Of a stretch of 64,000 nt of DNA, positions 19,045 to 29,797 are shown in pieces. The position numbers and the translations under genes were made by a program. Source of the DNA: Clostridia bacterium UC5.1-1C12 (lineage in GTDB: Bacteria > Bacillota_I > Bacilli_A > Erysipelotrichales > Erysipelotrichaceae). The DNA lies in the NCBI GenBank assembly GCA_001305055.1, contig BBZX01000002.1, positions 310,001 to 374,000 on the forward strand, read 5' to 3'. The number at the start of each line of letters is the position of its first letter. Position 1 is the first letter of the stretch. Under the pieces are notes generated by a model, which was not told where the DNA came from, did no database searches, and was given only the letters and a program-made list of their open reading frames with translations.

Positions 19045-20288
19045 GTGGATAACAGACGAGTTGTTCTGCATTGTGATATTAATCATTGTTACGCGCAGAT
19101 TGAAGAAATGAAGGTACCGGAACTGCGCAAGGTGCCGATGGCTGTTGGCGGTCATGAGACAACCCGTCACGGCATTATTCTGGCGAAGAATGATCTGGCG
19201 AAGGAATACCATATCAAGACGGGTGATTCACTTCGTGAGGCCTATGCGAAATGTCCGCAGCTGGTGGTCATTCCGCCTAATTATGATGAGTATCTTTATT
19301 ATAGTGAAAAGGTAAAGGACATCTATCGAAAATATACGGATCGGGTGGAAAGCTTTGGTCTTGATGAGGCGTGGATTGATGTCAGCGCTTCATCAAAATT
19401 TATGGCAGCGGTGAAGCGATTGCGCGGGAAATCAAGAAAAAGGTTTATGAACAGCTGGGCTTGACGATTTCTGTGGGTGTCAGTTTTAATAAGGTTTTCG
19501 CAAAGCTGGGTTCTGATATGATAAAACCGGATGGTTTGGTCGTAATCGATGAGGAAAACTATCAGCGGCTGGTCTGGCCGCTGCCGGTAGAGGAGCTGAT
19601 TTATATCGGCCGGGCAACAAAGCGGAAGCTGAATGAATTTGGTATTAAAACAATCGGTGATCTGGCAGTATTTCGAGCAGATCTGATAGAGAGCCGCATG
19701 GGGAAGGTAGGACTGATGATTCATGAATTTGCTAACGGTATCGATGATAAAAGTGTGGCTTTTACCGGTTATCAGGATGAAGCAAAATCGGTAGGCAATG
19801 GCATCACTACGATTCGCGACATGCACAGTCTAAAGGATGTCGAACTGGTATTTCGGGTACTTGCCGAATCTGTGGCTTCCAGACTTCGTGAAATGGGGGT
19901 ACAGGGTCAGGTGGTTACGATTGGTCTGCGGGATAATGAGCTGCATGGTTTGAGCCGTCAGCGCAAGCTTGCTGAACCGACGTGTCTGGCTGATGAGATC
20001 TTGGCCATGGCGATGCAGCTTACCCGTGAGCATTACAGCTTTATATTACCGCTTAGAAGCATTTCTTTGACGATGAGTGATTTGCAGAAACCATCAGCGG
20101 TGGAACAGCTCTCTTTTTTTACGGACCATGGCAAAATAAAACAGCGTGTACTTGATGAAACCGTGGATGCGATACGCAGCCGCTATGGGTTCACAAAGAT
20201 TAAACGCTGTTCAATGTTGCTGGATGATGAGTTGACTAATTTTAATCCGAAGGCGGATCATATTATTTTTCCAGTCAGCTTCTTATAA
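19045..20288 (+). CDS. Y-family DNA polymerase (DinB/UmuC-like), frameshifted
   Basis: A ~414-residue translesion polymerase. The start is GTG 19045 with GAGGTGATG ahead. The palm carries LHCDINHCYAQIE (first catalytic Asp) and FGLDEAWIDV (catalytic Asp-Glu). The frame breaks at about 19400. AAATTTATGG lacks one T; adding it gives SKFYGSGEAIAREIKKKV and leads into LTISVGVSFNKVFAKLGSD. The little-finger domain occupies the last ~110 residues. The DINHCYAQIE variant of the usual DMNAFFASVE places it with the Firmicute UvrX/UmuC-like branch. It is likely SOS-like controlled by the adjacent repressor, and translationally linked to the small gene downstream. Confidence 0.85.
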
Positions 20289-20299
20289 TGGTGATCGCT

Positions 20300-20536
20300 A
20301 TGTATAAAAAATATGTCGATGTAATTACTATGGTGGATAAGCACGGTGAAGTAAAACCGCTGGCTATTCAATGGGATGAAATCAAACGGTATCCGATTGA
20401 ACGGGTCGTTGATATCCGCTGGGCAGCATCACCGGTGGGCGGCAGCGGCCTGCGCTTTACATGTCAGATTGCCGGTCATGAACGGATTCTGTTTTACGAA
20501 CGCAACCGCTGGTTTATTGAGAGTCTGCAGCCCTGA
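20300..20536 (+). CDS. Small protein following the Y-family polymerase
   Basis: 78 residues, soluble, no signal. It begins 12 bases after the polymerase stop with GGTGAT as a weak ribosome binding site. Sequence features are an aromatic/basic composition and a C-terminal FYERNRWFIE. Short ORFs downstream of Y-family polymerases are common in Firmicutes, but I cannot assign this one to a named family. Its 3' end overlaps the converging VOC gene by about 23 bases if that gene's frame is corrected. Confidence 0.55.
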   Translation: MYKKYVDVITMVDKHGEVKPLAIQWDEIKRYPIERVVDIRWAASPVGGSGLRFTCQIAGHERILFYERNRWFIESLQP

Positions 20537-20901
20537 GCCGATTCCAGTCAGGATCAAGGAATTTTGGAATTCCAAAGTATATCCATTGTTATCGAGGATA
20601 AAGAAATGATAAAGATTAAACTGATCATTGCGTTTAGGCGGTTCAACTACCTCGCAGTGATCTTTTAATTTAGCAAAACAGCCATCGATGTCATCAAGGA
20701 CAAAGGTCAGCATCGGACTTTAAGACTGTGAGTCACATCGAGATGCTCACAGAAGGCTGCCAGCGCATGCGGGGCAACTTCAAAAATACGGCATTTGCCT
20801 TGATCACTTGCCAGTCTTAAACCCAGCAGATCTTGATAAAAAGCGGTGGTTGCTTCAATATCCTTAGTTCCGTAAAAAGTGATTAAATCTGTGTAATTCA
20901 T
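20514..20901 (-). CDS. VOC/glyoxalase-family protein, two frameshifts
   Basis: A ~130-residue vicinal-oxygen-chelate protein with two beta-alpha-beta-beta-beta units. It starts at 20901 (MNYTDLITFYGTKDIEATTAFYQDLLGLRL) with AGGAGG upstream. One missing A near 20717 separates the halves; restored, it reads THSLKSPMLTFVLDDIDG. A second missing A near 20570 restores the expected family ending LEFQKFLDPDW and a stop at 20514-20516. Without that correction the frame runs on to 20429 with an unlikely tail. The substrate is unknown. Its ATG overlaps the aminotransferase stop (ATGA) in the T-box-controlled operon. Confidence 0.72.
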
Positions 20902-22030
20902 TGATTTTCCTCCTTGTCAAATTGACGCAGCCATTTAGAAAAAACAGCTAAACCCTCAGTGAGCTGCTTAGGCTCAATGCCGCCGCCAAGGCGCAGGTGA
21001 TGATCAATATCAAAGCAAGTGCCAGGGACAAAGAAAACCCCGGTTTCTTTTTGCAGGCGCAGCGCCAGCTCATCACTGGGATATCCATATCATAACGGAT
21101 AAACAGCGTTGTGCTGTCAGTAAAAACAACATCGATATGAGGCTCATCGGCTACCCAGCGCTGAATCGTTTTTCGATTCTGCATGCTGATCAAACGATTG
21201 CGTTTTAAAATCTTATCTTTATTTTTTAATGCCAGAATTGAGAGTGTATCATTAATCTTCGGCAATGAGATAATATGGTAATCACGGCGTATCGTTATCT
21301 TATCGATAAATGACTGCGGAGCTGCCAGCCAGCCCATGCGAAGACCCGGCAGGGCAAAGGTTTTCGACAAGCCGCCGCTGACAATGCATTGATCATAGAA
21401 ATCAAAGAAAGAGGAACCGAAGCTGTCATCATGCTGATTCAAACCGCGGTAAACCTCATCGACAAAAAGCCATAAATCATGCTGGCGGGCAAACTGCGCA
21501 ATTGCCTGCATCTGTTCATCAGTATACAGATAACCGGTAGGGTTGCATGGATTATTCAGACAAAGCACCTTGGTGTTCGGTTTTAATGCTGCTTCCAGCT
21601 TACTGATATCCGGCTGCCAGTCAGCTTCTTCAAGACAAGGAATACAGGTGATTTCGGCGCCGATGGATAACGGCAGGGATAAAAGCTGCTGATAGAGCGG
21701 GGTAAAGGCAACGATATGATCCCCTTTTTCAATTAATTCATAGAGCGCCATGGCATTAGCGTTGATCGCACCTTGAGCAATAGCGATCTGATCCGGCGAA
21801 CAGTTTTTATAAAGCGAAGCAATTTCTTGGCGCAATTCATTTGAGCCGGCTATCGGTCCATAATCTAAACGCACTTCCAGCAAATCCTCCATAAAGGCTT
21901 CGCGCACTTCACAGATGTCTAACAGCTCACGCATCGTAAGCGGTGTAAAGCAACTCTCAGTCAGATTATAAATACAATCATTTTCATGTTCATTCATCCA
22001 TGTTTCTACTTTAAAATTTTCTAGTTTCAT
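20898..22030 (-). CDS. PLP-dependent aminotransferase (class I/II), frameshifted
   Basis: About 378 residues. Family features are YGPIAGSNELRQEIA, NNPCNPTGYLY, FVDEVYRGL, SGGLSKTFALPGLRMGW (the PLP Lys in SLSK-type SGGLSK) and the terminal Arg region. The frame breaks near 21078 (minus strand ATCCCAG, one base short). The corrected tail reads SDELALRLQKETGVFF, carries the conserved LRLGGGIE motif, and ends in a TGA that overlaps the VOC start. The ATG at 22030 is preferred to 22042 because GGAG is correctly spaced. It is co-transcribed with the amino acid ABC transporter, so it probably acts on the imported amino acid or a derivative. Substrate not readable. Confidence 0.82.
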
Positions 22031-22061
22031 TGGTATCTCCATTTATTTAAAAAAGATTATT

Positions 22062-22790
22062 CTAGTGAATAATCTTACTTAAGAATTCCTTTGCACGATC
22101 AGTTTCAGGATTTGTGAAGAAGGTCTGCGGGTCTTTTTCTTCGATGATTTGTCCATCCTCGAGGAAGATTACCCGATTGGCAATTTCTTTGGCAAAGCCC
22201 ATTTCATGAGTTACCACAGCCATGGTCATACCATCCTTCGCAAGTTCCTTCATAACCTCTAAAACCTCTACAACCATTTCCGGATCAAGGGCACTGGTCG
22301 GTTCATCAAACAGCATCATTTCCGGATTCATGGCTAATGAGCGGGCAATCGCGACACGCTGTTTCTGACCGCCGGAGAGCTGTTTCGGATAGGCATCTTT
22401 TTTATCTTCAAGTCCGACTCGCTTTAAAAGGGCAACCGCCTGTTTCTCAGCACTATCTTTATCCATGCCTAAGACTTGAATCGGTGAGAGCGTTAAATTG
22501 TCAAGGACACTCATATGCGGAAACAAGTTGAAATGCTGGAATACAAATCCCATCCGGCTGCGGGCCTGTTTGATTGAAGCCTCATTGTTAAAATCTACCA
22601 CTTCACCAAAGATTTCAACCGTTCCGCTGTCCGGTATCTCTAAACCGTCAATACAGCGCAGAACGGTACTTTTACCGCTGCCGCTTGGACCGATCAGACA
22701 GACGATCTCACCTTGTTTGATTTCTAATGATACGTCCTTAACCGCATCTACGGTACCGAAGGATTTTGAAATATGGTTTAATTTAATCAC
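22062..22790 (-). CDS. Polar amino acid ABC transporter ATP-binding protein
   Basis: 242-residue ABC ATPase of the GlnQ/ArtP type. Walker A is GPSGSGKST, the Q-loop lies in [12 protein letters not shown], the signature is [17 protein letters not shown], Walker B is [13 protein letters not shown], and the switch His is VVTHEMGFA. The GTG start at 22790 ([12 protein letters not shown]) is supported by AGGAGG 10 bases upstream, which lies inside the end of the permease gene. It energises the adjacent permease and binding protein. Confidence 0.92.
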   Translation of the reverse strand: MIKLNHISKSFGTVDAVKDVSLEIKQGEIVCLIGPSGSGKSTVLRCIDGLEIPDSGTVEIFGEVVDFNNEASIKQARSRMGFVFQHFNLFPHMSVLDNLTLSPIQVLGMDKDSAEKQAVALLKRVGLEDKKDAYPKQLSGGQKQRVAIARSLAMNPEMMLFDEPTSALDPEMVVEVLEVMKELAKDGMTMAVVTHEMGFAKEIANRVIFLEDGQIIEEKDPQTFFTNPETDRAKEFLSKIIH

Positions 22791-23480
22791 TGACCGCCAT
22801 CCTCCTTTCAAGGTGCATTGCGATAAAGGCAATAATTGAAGTCATAATCAGATATACAACGCTGACTGCCAGCAGGGGAATCAGATAGTTGTAATATTTA
22901 GCACCGATGATCTGAGCACTTTGCAGAAGCTCAACGGCACCGATAACACTGGCGAGCGATGAATCCTTGATCAATGTAATGTATTCACTGACCATTGGCG
23001 GAATAATTTGTTTGAATGCCTGCGGCAGAATGATGAAACGCATCATCTGCATATAAGATAAACCCAATGTCTTACTGGCTTCCCATTGACCTTTGTCAAT
23101 GGCCATGATACCTGAACGAATCAATTCGGTAGAATAGGCACCGCTGTTTAAGCTGATTGCGGCGATAGCGACAACATAAGCCTGAGCCTCAGCACTTCAC
23201 CGGTAACAGCACGAAACAGCAGCGGGAAACCAAGATAGAAAAACAAAATCTGAAGCAGCATCGGCGTGCCGCGGAACAGATTTACATAAATTGTTGATAA
23301 GGTTCTTAAAATCGGGTTCTTAGAAATCTTACCGGCTGCACCGAGAATCCCGAAAACAGTACCAAAGAGAAGGGCGATGGTAGCGATAACTAATGAGATA
23401 CCGGCACCCTTTAGAATAAATAACAGATTCTCCGGGGAGAGTATCTTATCTGCATTTTGAAATATCAGCTCTATATCCAT
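22783..23480 (-). CDS. Polar amino acid ABC transporter permease, frameshifted
   Basis: A ~232-residue HisM/GlnP-type permease with about five membrane helices. N-terminal half: [22 protein letters not shown] and [19 protein letters not shown] base is missing near 23170; the restored frame passes [25 protein letters not shown], the EAA-like loop region, into [16 protein letters not shown]. The C-terminus overlaps the ATPase gene. The start at 23480 has GGAGG. It lies 27 bases downstream of the corrected stop of the binding-protein gene, in the T-box-controlled operon. Confidence 0.88.
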
Positions 23481-23507
23481 GACTTATCCTCCATAAGAAA
23501 GGGGTAA

Positions 23508-24303
23508 TTAATTCATACCCCATTTTTCTTTTTAATTCATTGTAAGCATCACTGGCTTTAAATGCTTTAACAGCTTCATTAACTTTAGCAATCAGCTCGT
23601 CATTGCCTTTAGCCGCGATGATTGATGTGCTTTCATCGATTAGCACTTCATCCAGCATGACAAAGCCTGCATTCTCTACATAACCTTTCGCAACCGGAAT
23701 ATCTACAACAACTGCATCTAATGCGTTGCTCTTTAATGATTCGATCAGTACGTTAACACTGCTTACTGCCTGAACATCTGCGCCTTCGATTGAGTTCGCA
23801 GCTTTTTCAGCCGTTGCACCCAGCTGGGCACCGATTTTTTTGTTTTTCAGATCATCCACTGTTTTGATATCAGAATCAGGATTTACTAAGGCAACCTGAC
23901 CGCTTTCCATATATGGTTCAGAGAATAATACATCACGGTCTGGATCATAAGTAAAGCCGGCTACACCTAAGTCAACTTGACCTGTTTGAACCGAAGAGAT
24001 AATCGTATCAAATGACATCTGTACCCATTCAATTTCATAAGGGGCATCTTCAGTACCAAAATATTTCTGCAGTTCAGCAACCATGTCGATATCAAAGCCT
24101 TCCATGTTGCCGCTGGCATCTAATGATTCATAAGGCGGATAATCCGGAGAGATACCGATTGCGATAACCCCTTTTTTACCTAATTGATCTTCCCAGGTAG
24201 CAGCAGTCTGCGGATCATTGTTATCGGTTGGTTTTGAAGAACATCCTGTGATTAGCGCGCATGTCATCAGCATGGCAGCTGTAATTTTTACTAGTTTTTT
24301 CAT
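23508..24303 (-). CDS. Amino acid ABC transporter substrate-binding lipoprotein, frameshifted at 3' end
   Basis: A ~265-residue solute-binding protein, family 3. The N-terminus is a lipoprotein signal ending in LITGC. The family signature follows: GISPDYPPYESLDASGNMEGFDIDM. One missing A near 23525 changes the last residues; restored, it ends KKKWGMN, the standard family terminus, at 23508. Residues around ESGQVALV and IGAQLGATAEK match amino acid binders. The T-box leader upstream shows control by an uncharged tRNA, so the ligand is one amino acid, possibly arginine (inference from the leader). Confidence 0.88.
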
Positions 24304-24445
24304 TGTTTTTTCCTCTTTTCTTTCTTATATTTTATAAGTATTTTATGTTTTTATTCGTCTGCATTTTTCTCTGTCCCAAAAACATCATCGTCGTTTTTGA
24401 AACTTATGAGAAGAAAGCTGTTTCATTTTCTTCACCCCTTGTAAT

Positions 24446-24666
24446 AAAAAAACGCCTCTTCATAATGAAGAGACGATGTTATTCGCGGTACCACTCTACT
24501 TGTCAGCATTTGCTGACCACCTCTGCCTTAATGCGGGAAACAGTTGCCTTACTTTCATACGGCAACATCTCCAAAGCTCGTTCATTTCTTTTGACCTGTC
24601 ATGTTTCACCAAACCATGACTCTCTGCAAGTGCCGCCGGAAACTACTACTCTTTTTCATTGATGTT
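24446..24666 (-). promoter_or_regulatory. T-box riboswitch upstream of the amino acid transporter
   Basis: The minus strand carries the conserved T-box AGAGTGGTACCGCG (around 24484-24497) followed by a terminator hairpin with a T run (24446-24475). Upstream is stem I with AGAGAG, GGTGAAA and the basal stem GGCGGCA/TGTTGCC. The specifier region reads AAATGAACGAGCTTTGGAG, so after the usual GAA the codon would be CGA (Arg). The alignment is by eye, so the amino acid is tentative. Uncharged cognate tRNA would allow read-through into the transporter, aminotransferase and VOC genes. Confidence 0.88.
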
Positions 24667-24672
24667 GAATCA

Positions 24673-24701
24673 ATAATAGCTACAAAAATTAGAAATGTCA
24701 A
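24673..24701 (-). promoter_or_regulatory. Promoter of the T-box leader
   Basis: On the minus strand TTGACA (24701-24696) and TATTAT (24678-24673) are spaced by 17 bases, placing the start of transcription just ahead of stem I. Confidence 0.75.
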
Positions 24702-24900
24702 GAGGTAAATGATAAAAAAAATGAAAAATTTTATGAAAAGTTACTTGATTTATGAAAAAGCAACGCATTTAATGCTGCTGCTGAATGAAGCGATTAAAGG
24801 GTATATGATGCTATCTTCACCAATGGTTCAGCATTTATAAAATGCGTGAAAAAGACACATTGGTTATACACGATGCGGTAATTATCATCCCCTATGGCAT

Positions 24901-24925
24901 AAAAAAGGTGCAGACTATATTGCAC
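24901..24925 (-). terminator. Terminator after the GGDEF-EAL gene
   Basis: On the minus strand GTGCA and TGCAC form a short stem followed by CTTTTTT. It lies just after the corrected stop of the EAL gene at 24932. The stem is only 5 bp, so moderate confidence. Confidence 0.5.
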
Positions 24926-24931
24926 ACTTAA

Positions 24932-26165
24932 TTATGATTGTTGATCAAGAAGTACAAAAAATTCATCCATAGGCATTGGTTTGTAGAAATAGAATCCCTG
25001 AATAGCATCGCATTCTGTTGTCTTTAAAAATTCTACATCTTCCTTTCGCTCTACCCCTTCTGCAATAACCTTCATACCTAGATATTTAATCAGATGAATC
25101 ATCGTGTTCAGAATTTTTTGGTTTCATTATTCAAGGGTTCTATAAAGAAACACCTGTCAATTTTTACGGTATCTATATTGCATGTACGCAAGACATTAAA
25201 ATTTGAATAACCATTTCCAAAGTCATCGAGGGCACAAGAGAATCCATGCTTGTGAAAATCAGATACATGCTGTTTCAATCTTTGCTCGTCAATTTTAATC
25301 GTTTCCATGAATTCAAGCTCTAAATAGCTGGTATCCATGCTGTATTTATTCATGATGCTGCAATAGTCCTCAAGCAGAAGCTCATCATAGAAATATGAAT
25401 TGGAAATGTTCAAACTAATACAAACGTTGCGCTTACCTTCGTGAAATCGTTCGGTCATATACTTAACAACCTTTTCACATACATATAAATCAACAAGACG
25501 GATATAACCGTTTTTATTTAGAATAGACATAAAATCAGAAGCCGGCATCTGCTTTCCTTCATAGGGGAGTCTGAGAAGAGCTTCCCCGCCTATGATCTGC
25601 TGTGTCCTTATATCCACTTTAGGCTGGATATAAACTTCATATAAATTTTTCGATCTTGCATTTGCAGTGATCTCTTCCATTCGATAAGATTCAATATAAT
25701 CAGCTAATAAATTCGGTTTATAAAATTCATAATTAAAGGTTCGGCTATGTAATGTTTTTGAGGATATTCGGCTGAAAATTGCTTTGTCCATGGCTTCTTC
25801 AAAGCTGCAGAAATGATCCTTATCGTTCATCAGGAAAAGACCCAATGATGCATAGCAATTCTTATACATATATTTATCGTCTATTTCAAAAACCGCATCC
25901 ACTAATGTAATAAGGTAGTTTTTTCCAATTCTTCTATATTCGTATACGACTTAGAATGAAAAATCATCACGTTCCATTCGGCTGACTGTATCATCGGGTA
26001 ATAATGTGTTTTTTATTGCATTTTCTATTTTAAGCAGAAAGTGTTGAGCATACTCAATACCATATACATAATAGATATAACGGTAGTTTTTATATTTAGA
26101 TTTATCAAGACATACATTTTGTCTGATTCAATTGCTTTTTTATACTCAGCTTTTAAATTATCCAC
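24932..26165 (-). pseudogene. Degenerate GGDEF + EAL cyclic-di-GMP protein, several frame breaks
   Basis: About 411 codons from GTG 26165 (GAGGTGAT ahead) to 24932. The N-terminal GGDEF-like domain is degenerate: the active motif position reads RMERDDF. The EAL domain is well kept: GGEALLRL, ISLNISNSYF, ELEFMET, LDDFGNGYSNF, VKIDRCF, and (after adding one A to the run at 25114-25119) VIAEGVERKEDVEFL and AIQGFYFYKPM. At least three more breaks lie between 25900 and 26110, the most in any gene here, so true decay is possible as well as sequence error. If expressed it would be a c-di-GMP phosphodiesterase. Confidence 0.7.
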
Positions 26166-26660
26166 TACTATCACCTCATTTAATTTCAATTATAGCACAT
26201 AAAATTTTATATTTATAGAATGCATATGGATATCCAATTAATAAATAACCGTATATAGATAGCATCCTTTAATGTAAAAGTAACTTTTTCTTTTTTTACT
26301 TTAAAGGTTATAATAATTGCATTGAACCTAACATAAGATTGTATGTTGTGATTAAGAACGGTAATCACGGCATTCACATAATGCTTGAAGTCTTGATAAA
26401 GTATTTGGCTGAGGGGGAATTCAGTCTCTCAAGCAAGCATTTTAAAGTCTAAATTTTCAATGGCACAACGCTTATCGAAGAGGAATGGAATGCTTGGTAT
26501 AAGGGATGTCAAAAAAACGCGATTGACAATTTTAGTTTTCATTTATTTATGAAAATAATTTTGAGAAATAAAACAATCTGAAATTGATAGGGGAGAGGGG
26601 TATAATATTGATAATAGAATTATTTGATTACTCATTCAATAACACAATGATAAGGAATAG
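26166..26660. other. Intergenic region with unassigned coding-like remnant
   Basis: AT-rich DNA between two divergent c-di-GMP genes. Around 26345-26600 the plus strand has short open stretches (for example one containing EEEWNAWYKGCQ) that look like a decayed gene, but without start signals or a recognisable family. No RNA element was recognised. Confidence 0.3.
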
Positions 26661-26666
26661 GCTGAT

Positions 26667-27991
26667 ATGAAAAAGACTAAAAAAAATTACTATTTGATTG
26701 TCTTAATCATTGGAATACTGACAACGATTGCACTCAGTATGCTTTTTACGCACACTTATAGAGAGAATGAAAAAGCAGAAGTACAGCATACATTGGAAAT
26801 TTATACTGACCGGACAGAAAATCTTTTATATTCACTTTTTCATAAAACAGACATATTAGAATCTATAATTATAACCAGTAAGGGGGAAGTTCCGGAAGAA
26901 ACTTTTAATGATTTAGCTAAATCATTGATGCAGGGGGAAGGAATAAGAGCGATTCAATATCTTCCAAATGGTGTAGTGCAATATTGCTATCCAATACAGA
27001 GCAACGAAAAAGCAGTCGGTGAAAATATATTTGAGAATCCGGAAAGAAGAGAAGATGCTCTTCTAGCAAAAAATACAAAAGAAATTGCTTTATCGGGCCC
27101 CTATATGCTGACGCAGGGTGGTTTTGGTTTAGTGGCACGAAATCCCATTTTTTTAACACAAGAAGACGGGACTGAAGTGTTCTGGGGATTTTCGGTTATT
27201 ATATTGGATCTGCCGGAAGCTCTTAATTCCTTGGTGTTGGAGGAATTGGAACATAACGGATATAAATACAGTCTCTATACATCTGTCAATAATGAAAAAG
27301 TGATAATCAAAGAATCAGAAAACTTTGATGAAGTAAATTCGTTGAATGGTGACATCGAAGTGCCTAATCACATATGGAAGCTGGCATTATCTCGCAAAAG
27401 TCATCTCAGTTATTATTTAAATATAGCCTTGATCCTAGGCTTTGGGATAGGGATCACGATACTTTGTACGATCATTGCTCATATGCTTGAGGAACGACAT
27501 GAACAATTGATAAACCATGCAGAAATTGATAGCCTGACCGGACTTGTTAATAGAAGAAAGCTTTGAATTACTTGGAACTGCGATGCCGTAATGAAAATGC
27601 AATGGCACTTTTATATGTAGATATTAATGATTTTAAGAAAATCAATGATACATATGGACATTTACAAGGTGATGTTCTCTTGAAGGAAGCAGGCTGTCGA
27701 ATGAAGCAATGCATTGCAAGTGAGGATGTAATTGCTCGAATAGGGGGCGATGAATTTGTGATTATTTTAGAGCATTTGGAAAGAAAAGCGGATTGTAAAG
27801 AAAAAATGAAGGATCTTTCCACTGCATTAAATGAGCCCATTAAATTAGATAAAGCGGTAATACAAATGACAGCGAGTATTGGCTATGCATTTTTTCCGGA
27901 AGAAGCGATTGACTCAGAGGGTTTGATTCATCTTGCTGATAAACGGATGTATCATGCTAAAAAAATAATAAATAAAGCTTATCATTATTAA
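26667..27991 (+). CDS. Diguanylate cyclase with CHASE sensor domain, frameshifted
   Basis: A ~442-residue membrane receptor. An N-terminal helix (residues ~8-28) and a second helix (~255-275) frame an extracellular CHASE-type domain (with EGIRAIQYLPNGVVQYCYPI and GGFGLVARNPIFL). A GGDEF domain follows. One T missing at about 27555 (CTTTGAA) splits the gene; restored, NRRKLLNYLEL leads to DINDFKKINDTYGH and the active motif RIGGDEFVII. It would make cyclic-di-GMP in response to an external ligand. It is convergent in function with the EAL gene to its left, which faces the other way. Confidence 0.85.
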
Positions 27992-28337
27992 TTTTTGTTA
28001 TGCGGCTATCAAGCTGAAATCTTTTTATGTGTCAAAAATTTTTTGATGGGCATCGCTGTTCGTTATTATTATTCATCATAAAAATAATTCGCATTTTGCA
28101 GGAGAGAACAGCCGTTTTACAGTCTTTAACACCCATGAATATGCTGAAATCCTCATTTTCTTGAACCTAAATACGTGAAAATCGAGATAAATAAGAAGCG
28201 GGGACATAGTTTTAATTTCTTATAAATTAATGAATAGTTTGAATGCATCCGCTTCTGATTATTCTGTTTATTGCGGTTTATGCTTTAATGTTAAACTCAA
28301 AAAGATTTGCGTCCAAAATGTTTTACTTTATCACTAA
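27992..28337. other. Intergenic stretch, nothing recognised
   Basis: About 350 AT-rich bases between the diguanylate cyclase and the DUF362 gene. No ORF with start signals, hairpin-terminator or RNA motif stood out. Confidence 0.4.
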
Positions 28338-28365
28338 TTGTACTTTACTCGTAAAAAAGTATAAT
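28338..28365 (+). promoter_or_regulatory. Promoter of the DUF362 ferredoxin gene
   Basis: TTGTAC (28338-28343), 16 bp, TATAAT (28360-28365). GGGAGG follows at 28379-28384, ahead of the ATG at 28392. Confidence 0.65.
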
Positions 28366-28391
28366 AATCATAAATACGGGAGGTATGAATT

Positions 28392-29506
28392 ATGGATAAA
28401 GCTAAGTTTACTATTGTGACTTTACCGCAACGGCTGACTGCAATCTGCTTCAAAAGCTTGAAAAGCTCATCAAAACGGCAGGTATCGAAACAATCAATTT
28501 CAAAGATAAATTTACGGCGATTAAAATACATTTTGGCGAACCGGGAAATCTGTCTTATTTAAGACCTAATTATGCGAAAGTTTTAGTGGATCTAATTAAA
28601 AAGAATGGCGGCAGCGCTTTTCTTACTGACTGCAACACACTTTATGTAGGCCGCCGTAAGAATGCAATTGATCATTTAGATACAGCTTATGAAAATGGCT
28701 TCAATCCTTTTGCTACAAACTGTCATGTCATTATCGCTGATGGCTTGAAAGGCACTGATGATATTGATGTGCCAGTCAATGGAGAATACGTTACGTCAGC
28801 GAAAATAGGCCGTGCTGTAATGGATGCGGATATTTTCATTACGCTGACACATTTTAAGGGTCATGAATCAACCGGTTTTGGCGGCTGTCTGAAAAATATC
28901 GGCATGGGCTGCGGTTCGCGGGCCGGTAAGATGGAAATGCATTACAGCGGCAAGCCGATGGTAAACCGGGAAATGTGTGTCAGCTGTGGTCAGTGTTATA
29001 AAAACTGTGCGCACGGTGCTATTTCATTTGTTGATCGCAAGGCGGTTATCGATCATACCCGATGTGTAGGCTGCGGCCGCTGTATCGGCGCCTGCAATCA
29101 TGATGCCATCCATCCTACGAATGGTTCTGCCAATGATCTGCTGAATAAAAAGATTGCGGAATATTCGCTGGCTGTTGTTCAAAACCGCCCGCAGTTTCAT
29201 ATTTCATTAGTCGTTGATGTATCACCATGCTGCGACTGTCACTCTGAAAACGATCTGCCAATCATCGGCGATGTCGGTATGTTTGCGTCTTTCGATCCTG
29301 TCGCAATCGATCAGGCATGTGCTGATATGTGTCAAAAGGCACCGGTTATTCCGAATTCTCAGCTTGCTAAAAACCGAGAACATCACTGTGATCACCATGA
29401 TCCATTTACCGGCACGCATCCAGATACAAATTGGGAAGTGTGTTTGGAGCATGCGCAGAACATCGGCTTGGGCACCCGCAGCTATGAATTGATAGAAATT
29501 AAATAA
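28392..29506 (+). CDS. DUF362 protein with two 4Fe-4S clusters, frameshifted near start
   Basis: About 371 residues. ATG 28392 reads MDKAK; one missing G near 28407 restores VYYCDFTATADCNLLQKLEKLI, the expected family start. The DUF362 domain (KIHFGEPGN, HFKGHESTGFGGCLKNIGMG) is followed by a bacterial ferredoxin module with CVSCGQCYKNC and CVGCGRCIGAC (two CxxCxxCxxxC-type sets), then a tail with DCHSENDLPIIGDVGMFASFDPVA in outline. These proteins are cytoplasmic iron-sulfur proteins of unproven role in anaerobes. Single-gene transcript with its own promoter and terminator. Confidence 0.82.
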
Positions 29507-29521
29507 ATAGTAAAAACAAAA

Positions 29522-29550
29522 CCCGCTGTCACAATATGTCAGCGGGCTTT
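29522..29550 (+). terminator. Terminator after the DUF362 gene
   Basis: CCCGCTG and CAGCGGG form a stem around an 11-nt loop, followed by CTTTT. Confidence 0.8.
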
Positions 29551-29563
29551 TCATTTCAAACAG

Positions 29564-29600
29564 AAAAAAGAATTGTCTTTTGACTAGGAGGACAATTCTT
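29564..29600 (-). terminator. Perfect 10-bp inverted repeat, terminator-like on the minus strand
   Basis: AAGAATTGTC (29568-29577) and GACAATTCTT (29591-29600) are exact complements. On the minus strand the stem is followed by a run of T. No convincing minus-strand gene lies upstream of it, so its role is unclear. Confidence 0.45.
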
Positions 29601-29797
29601 GAGGGCTGTGAAACAATTGCTTTCGTTGAGTTTTAGGTAGGTAGGGACAAATATAGTTCATGAAAAAGTTTAATGATTGTTTCACATGCATACTATAACA
29701 CGTCATTAACAAAAAGAAAACGGAAGTGACAAAACTGTAACACAATTTTAACTCAACGTTAATAATCAGCATAGTATATCTTGAAAAGAGGTTTCCG

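Noticed and set aside
29584..29772. Minus-strand ORF of 62 codons
   Set aside because: No ribosome binding site and no family likeness; kept only as context for the inverted repeat.
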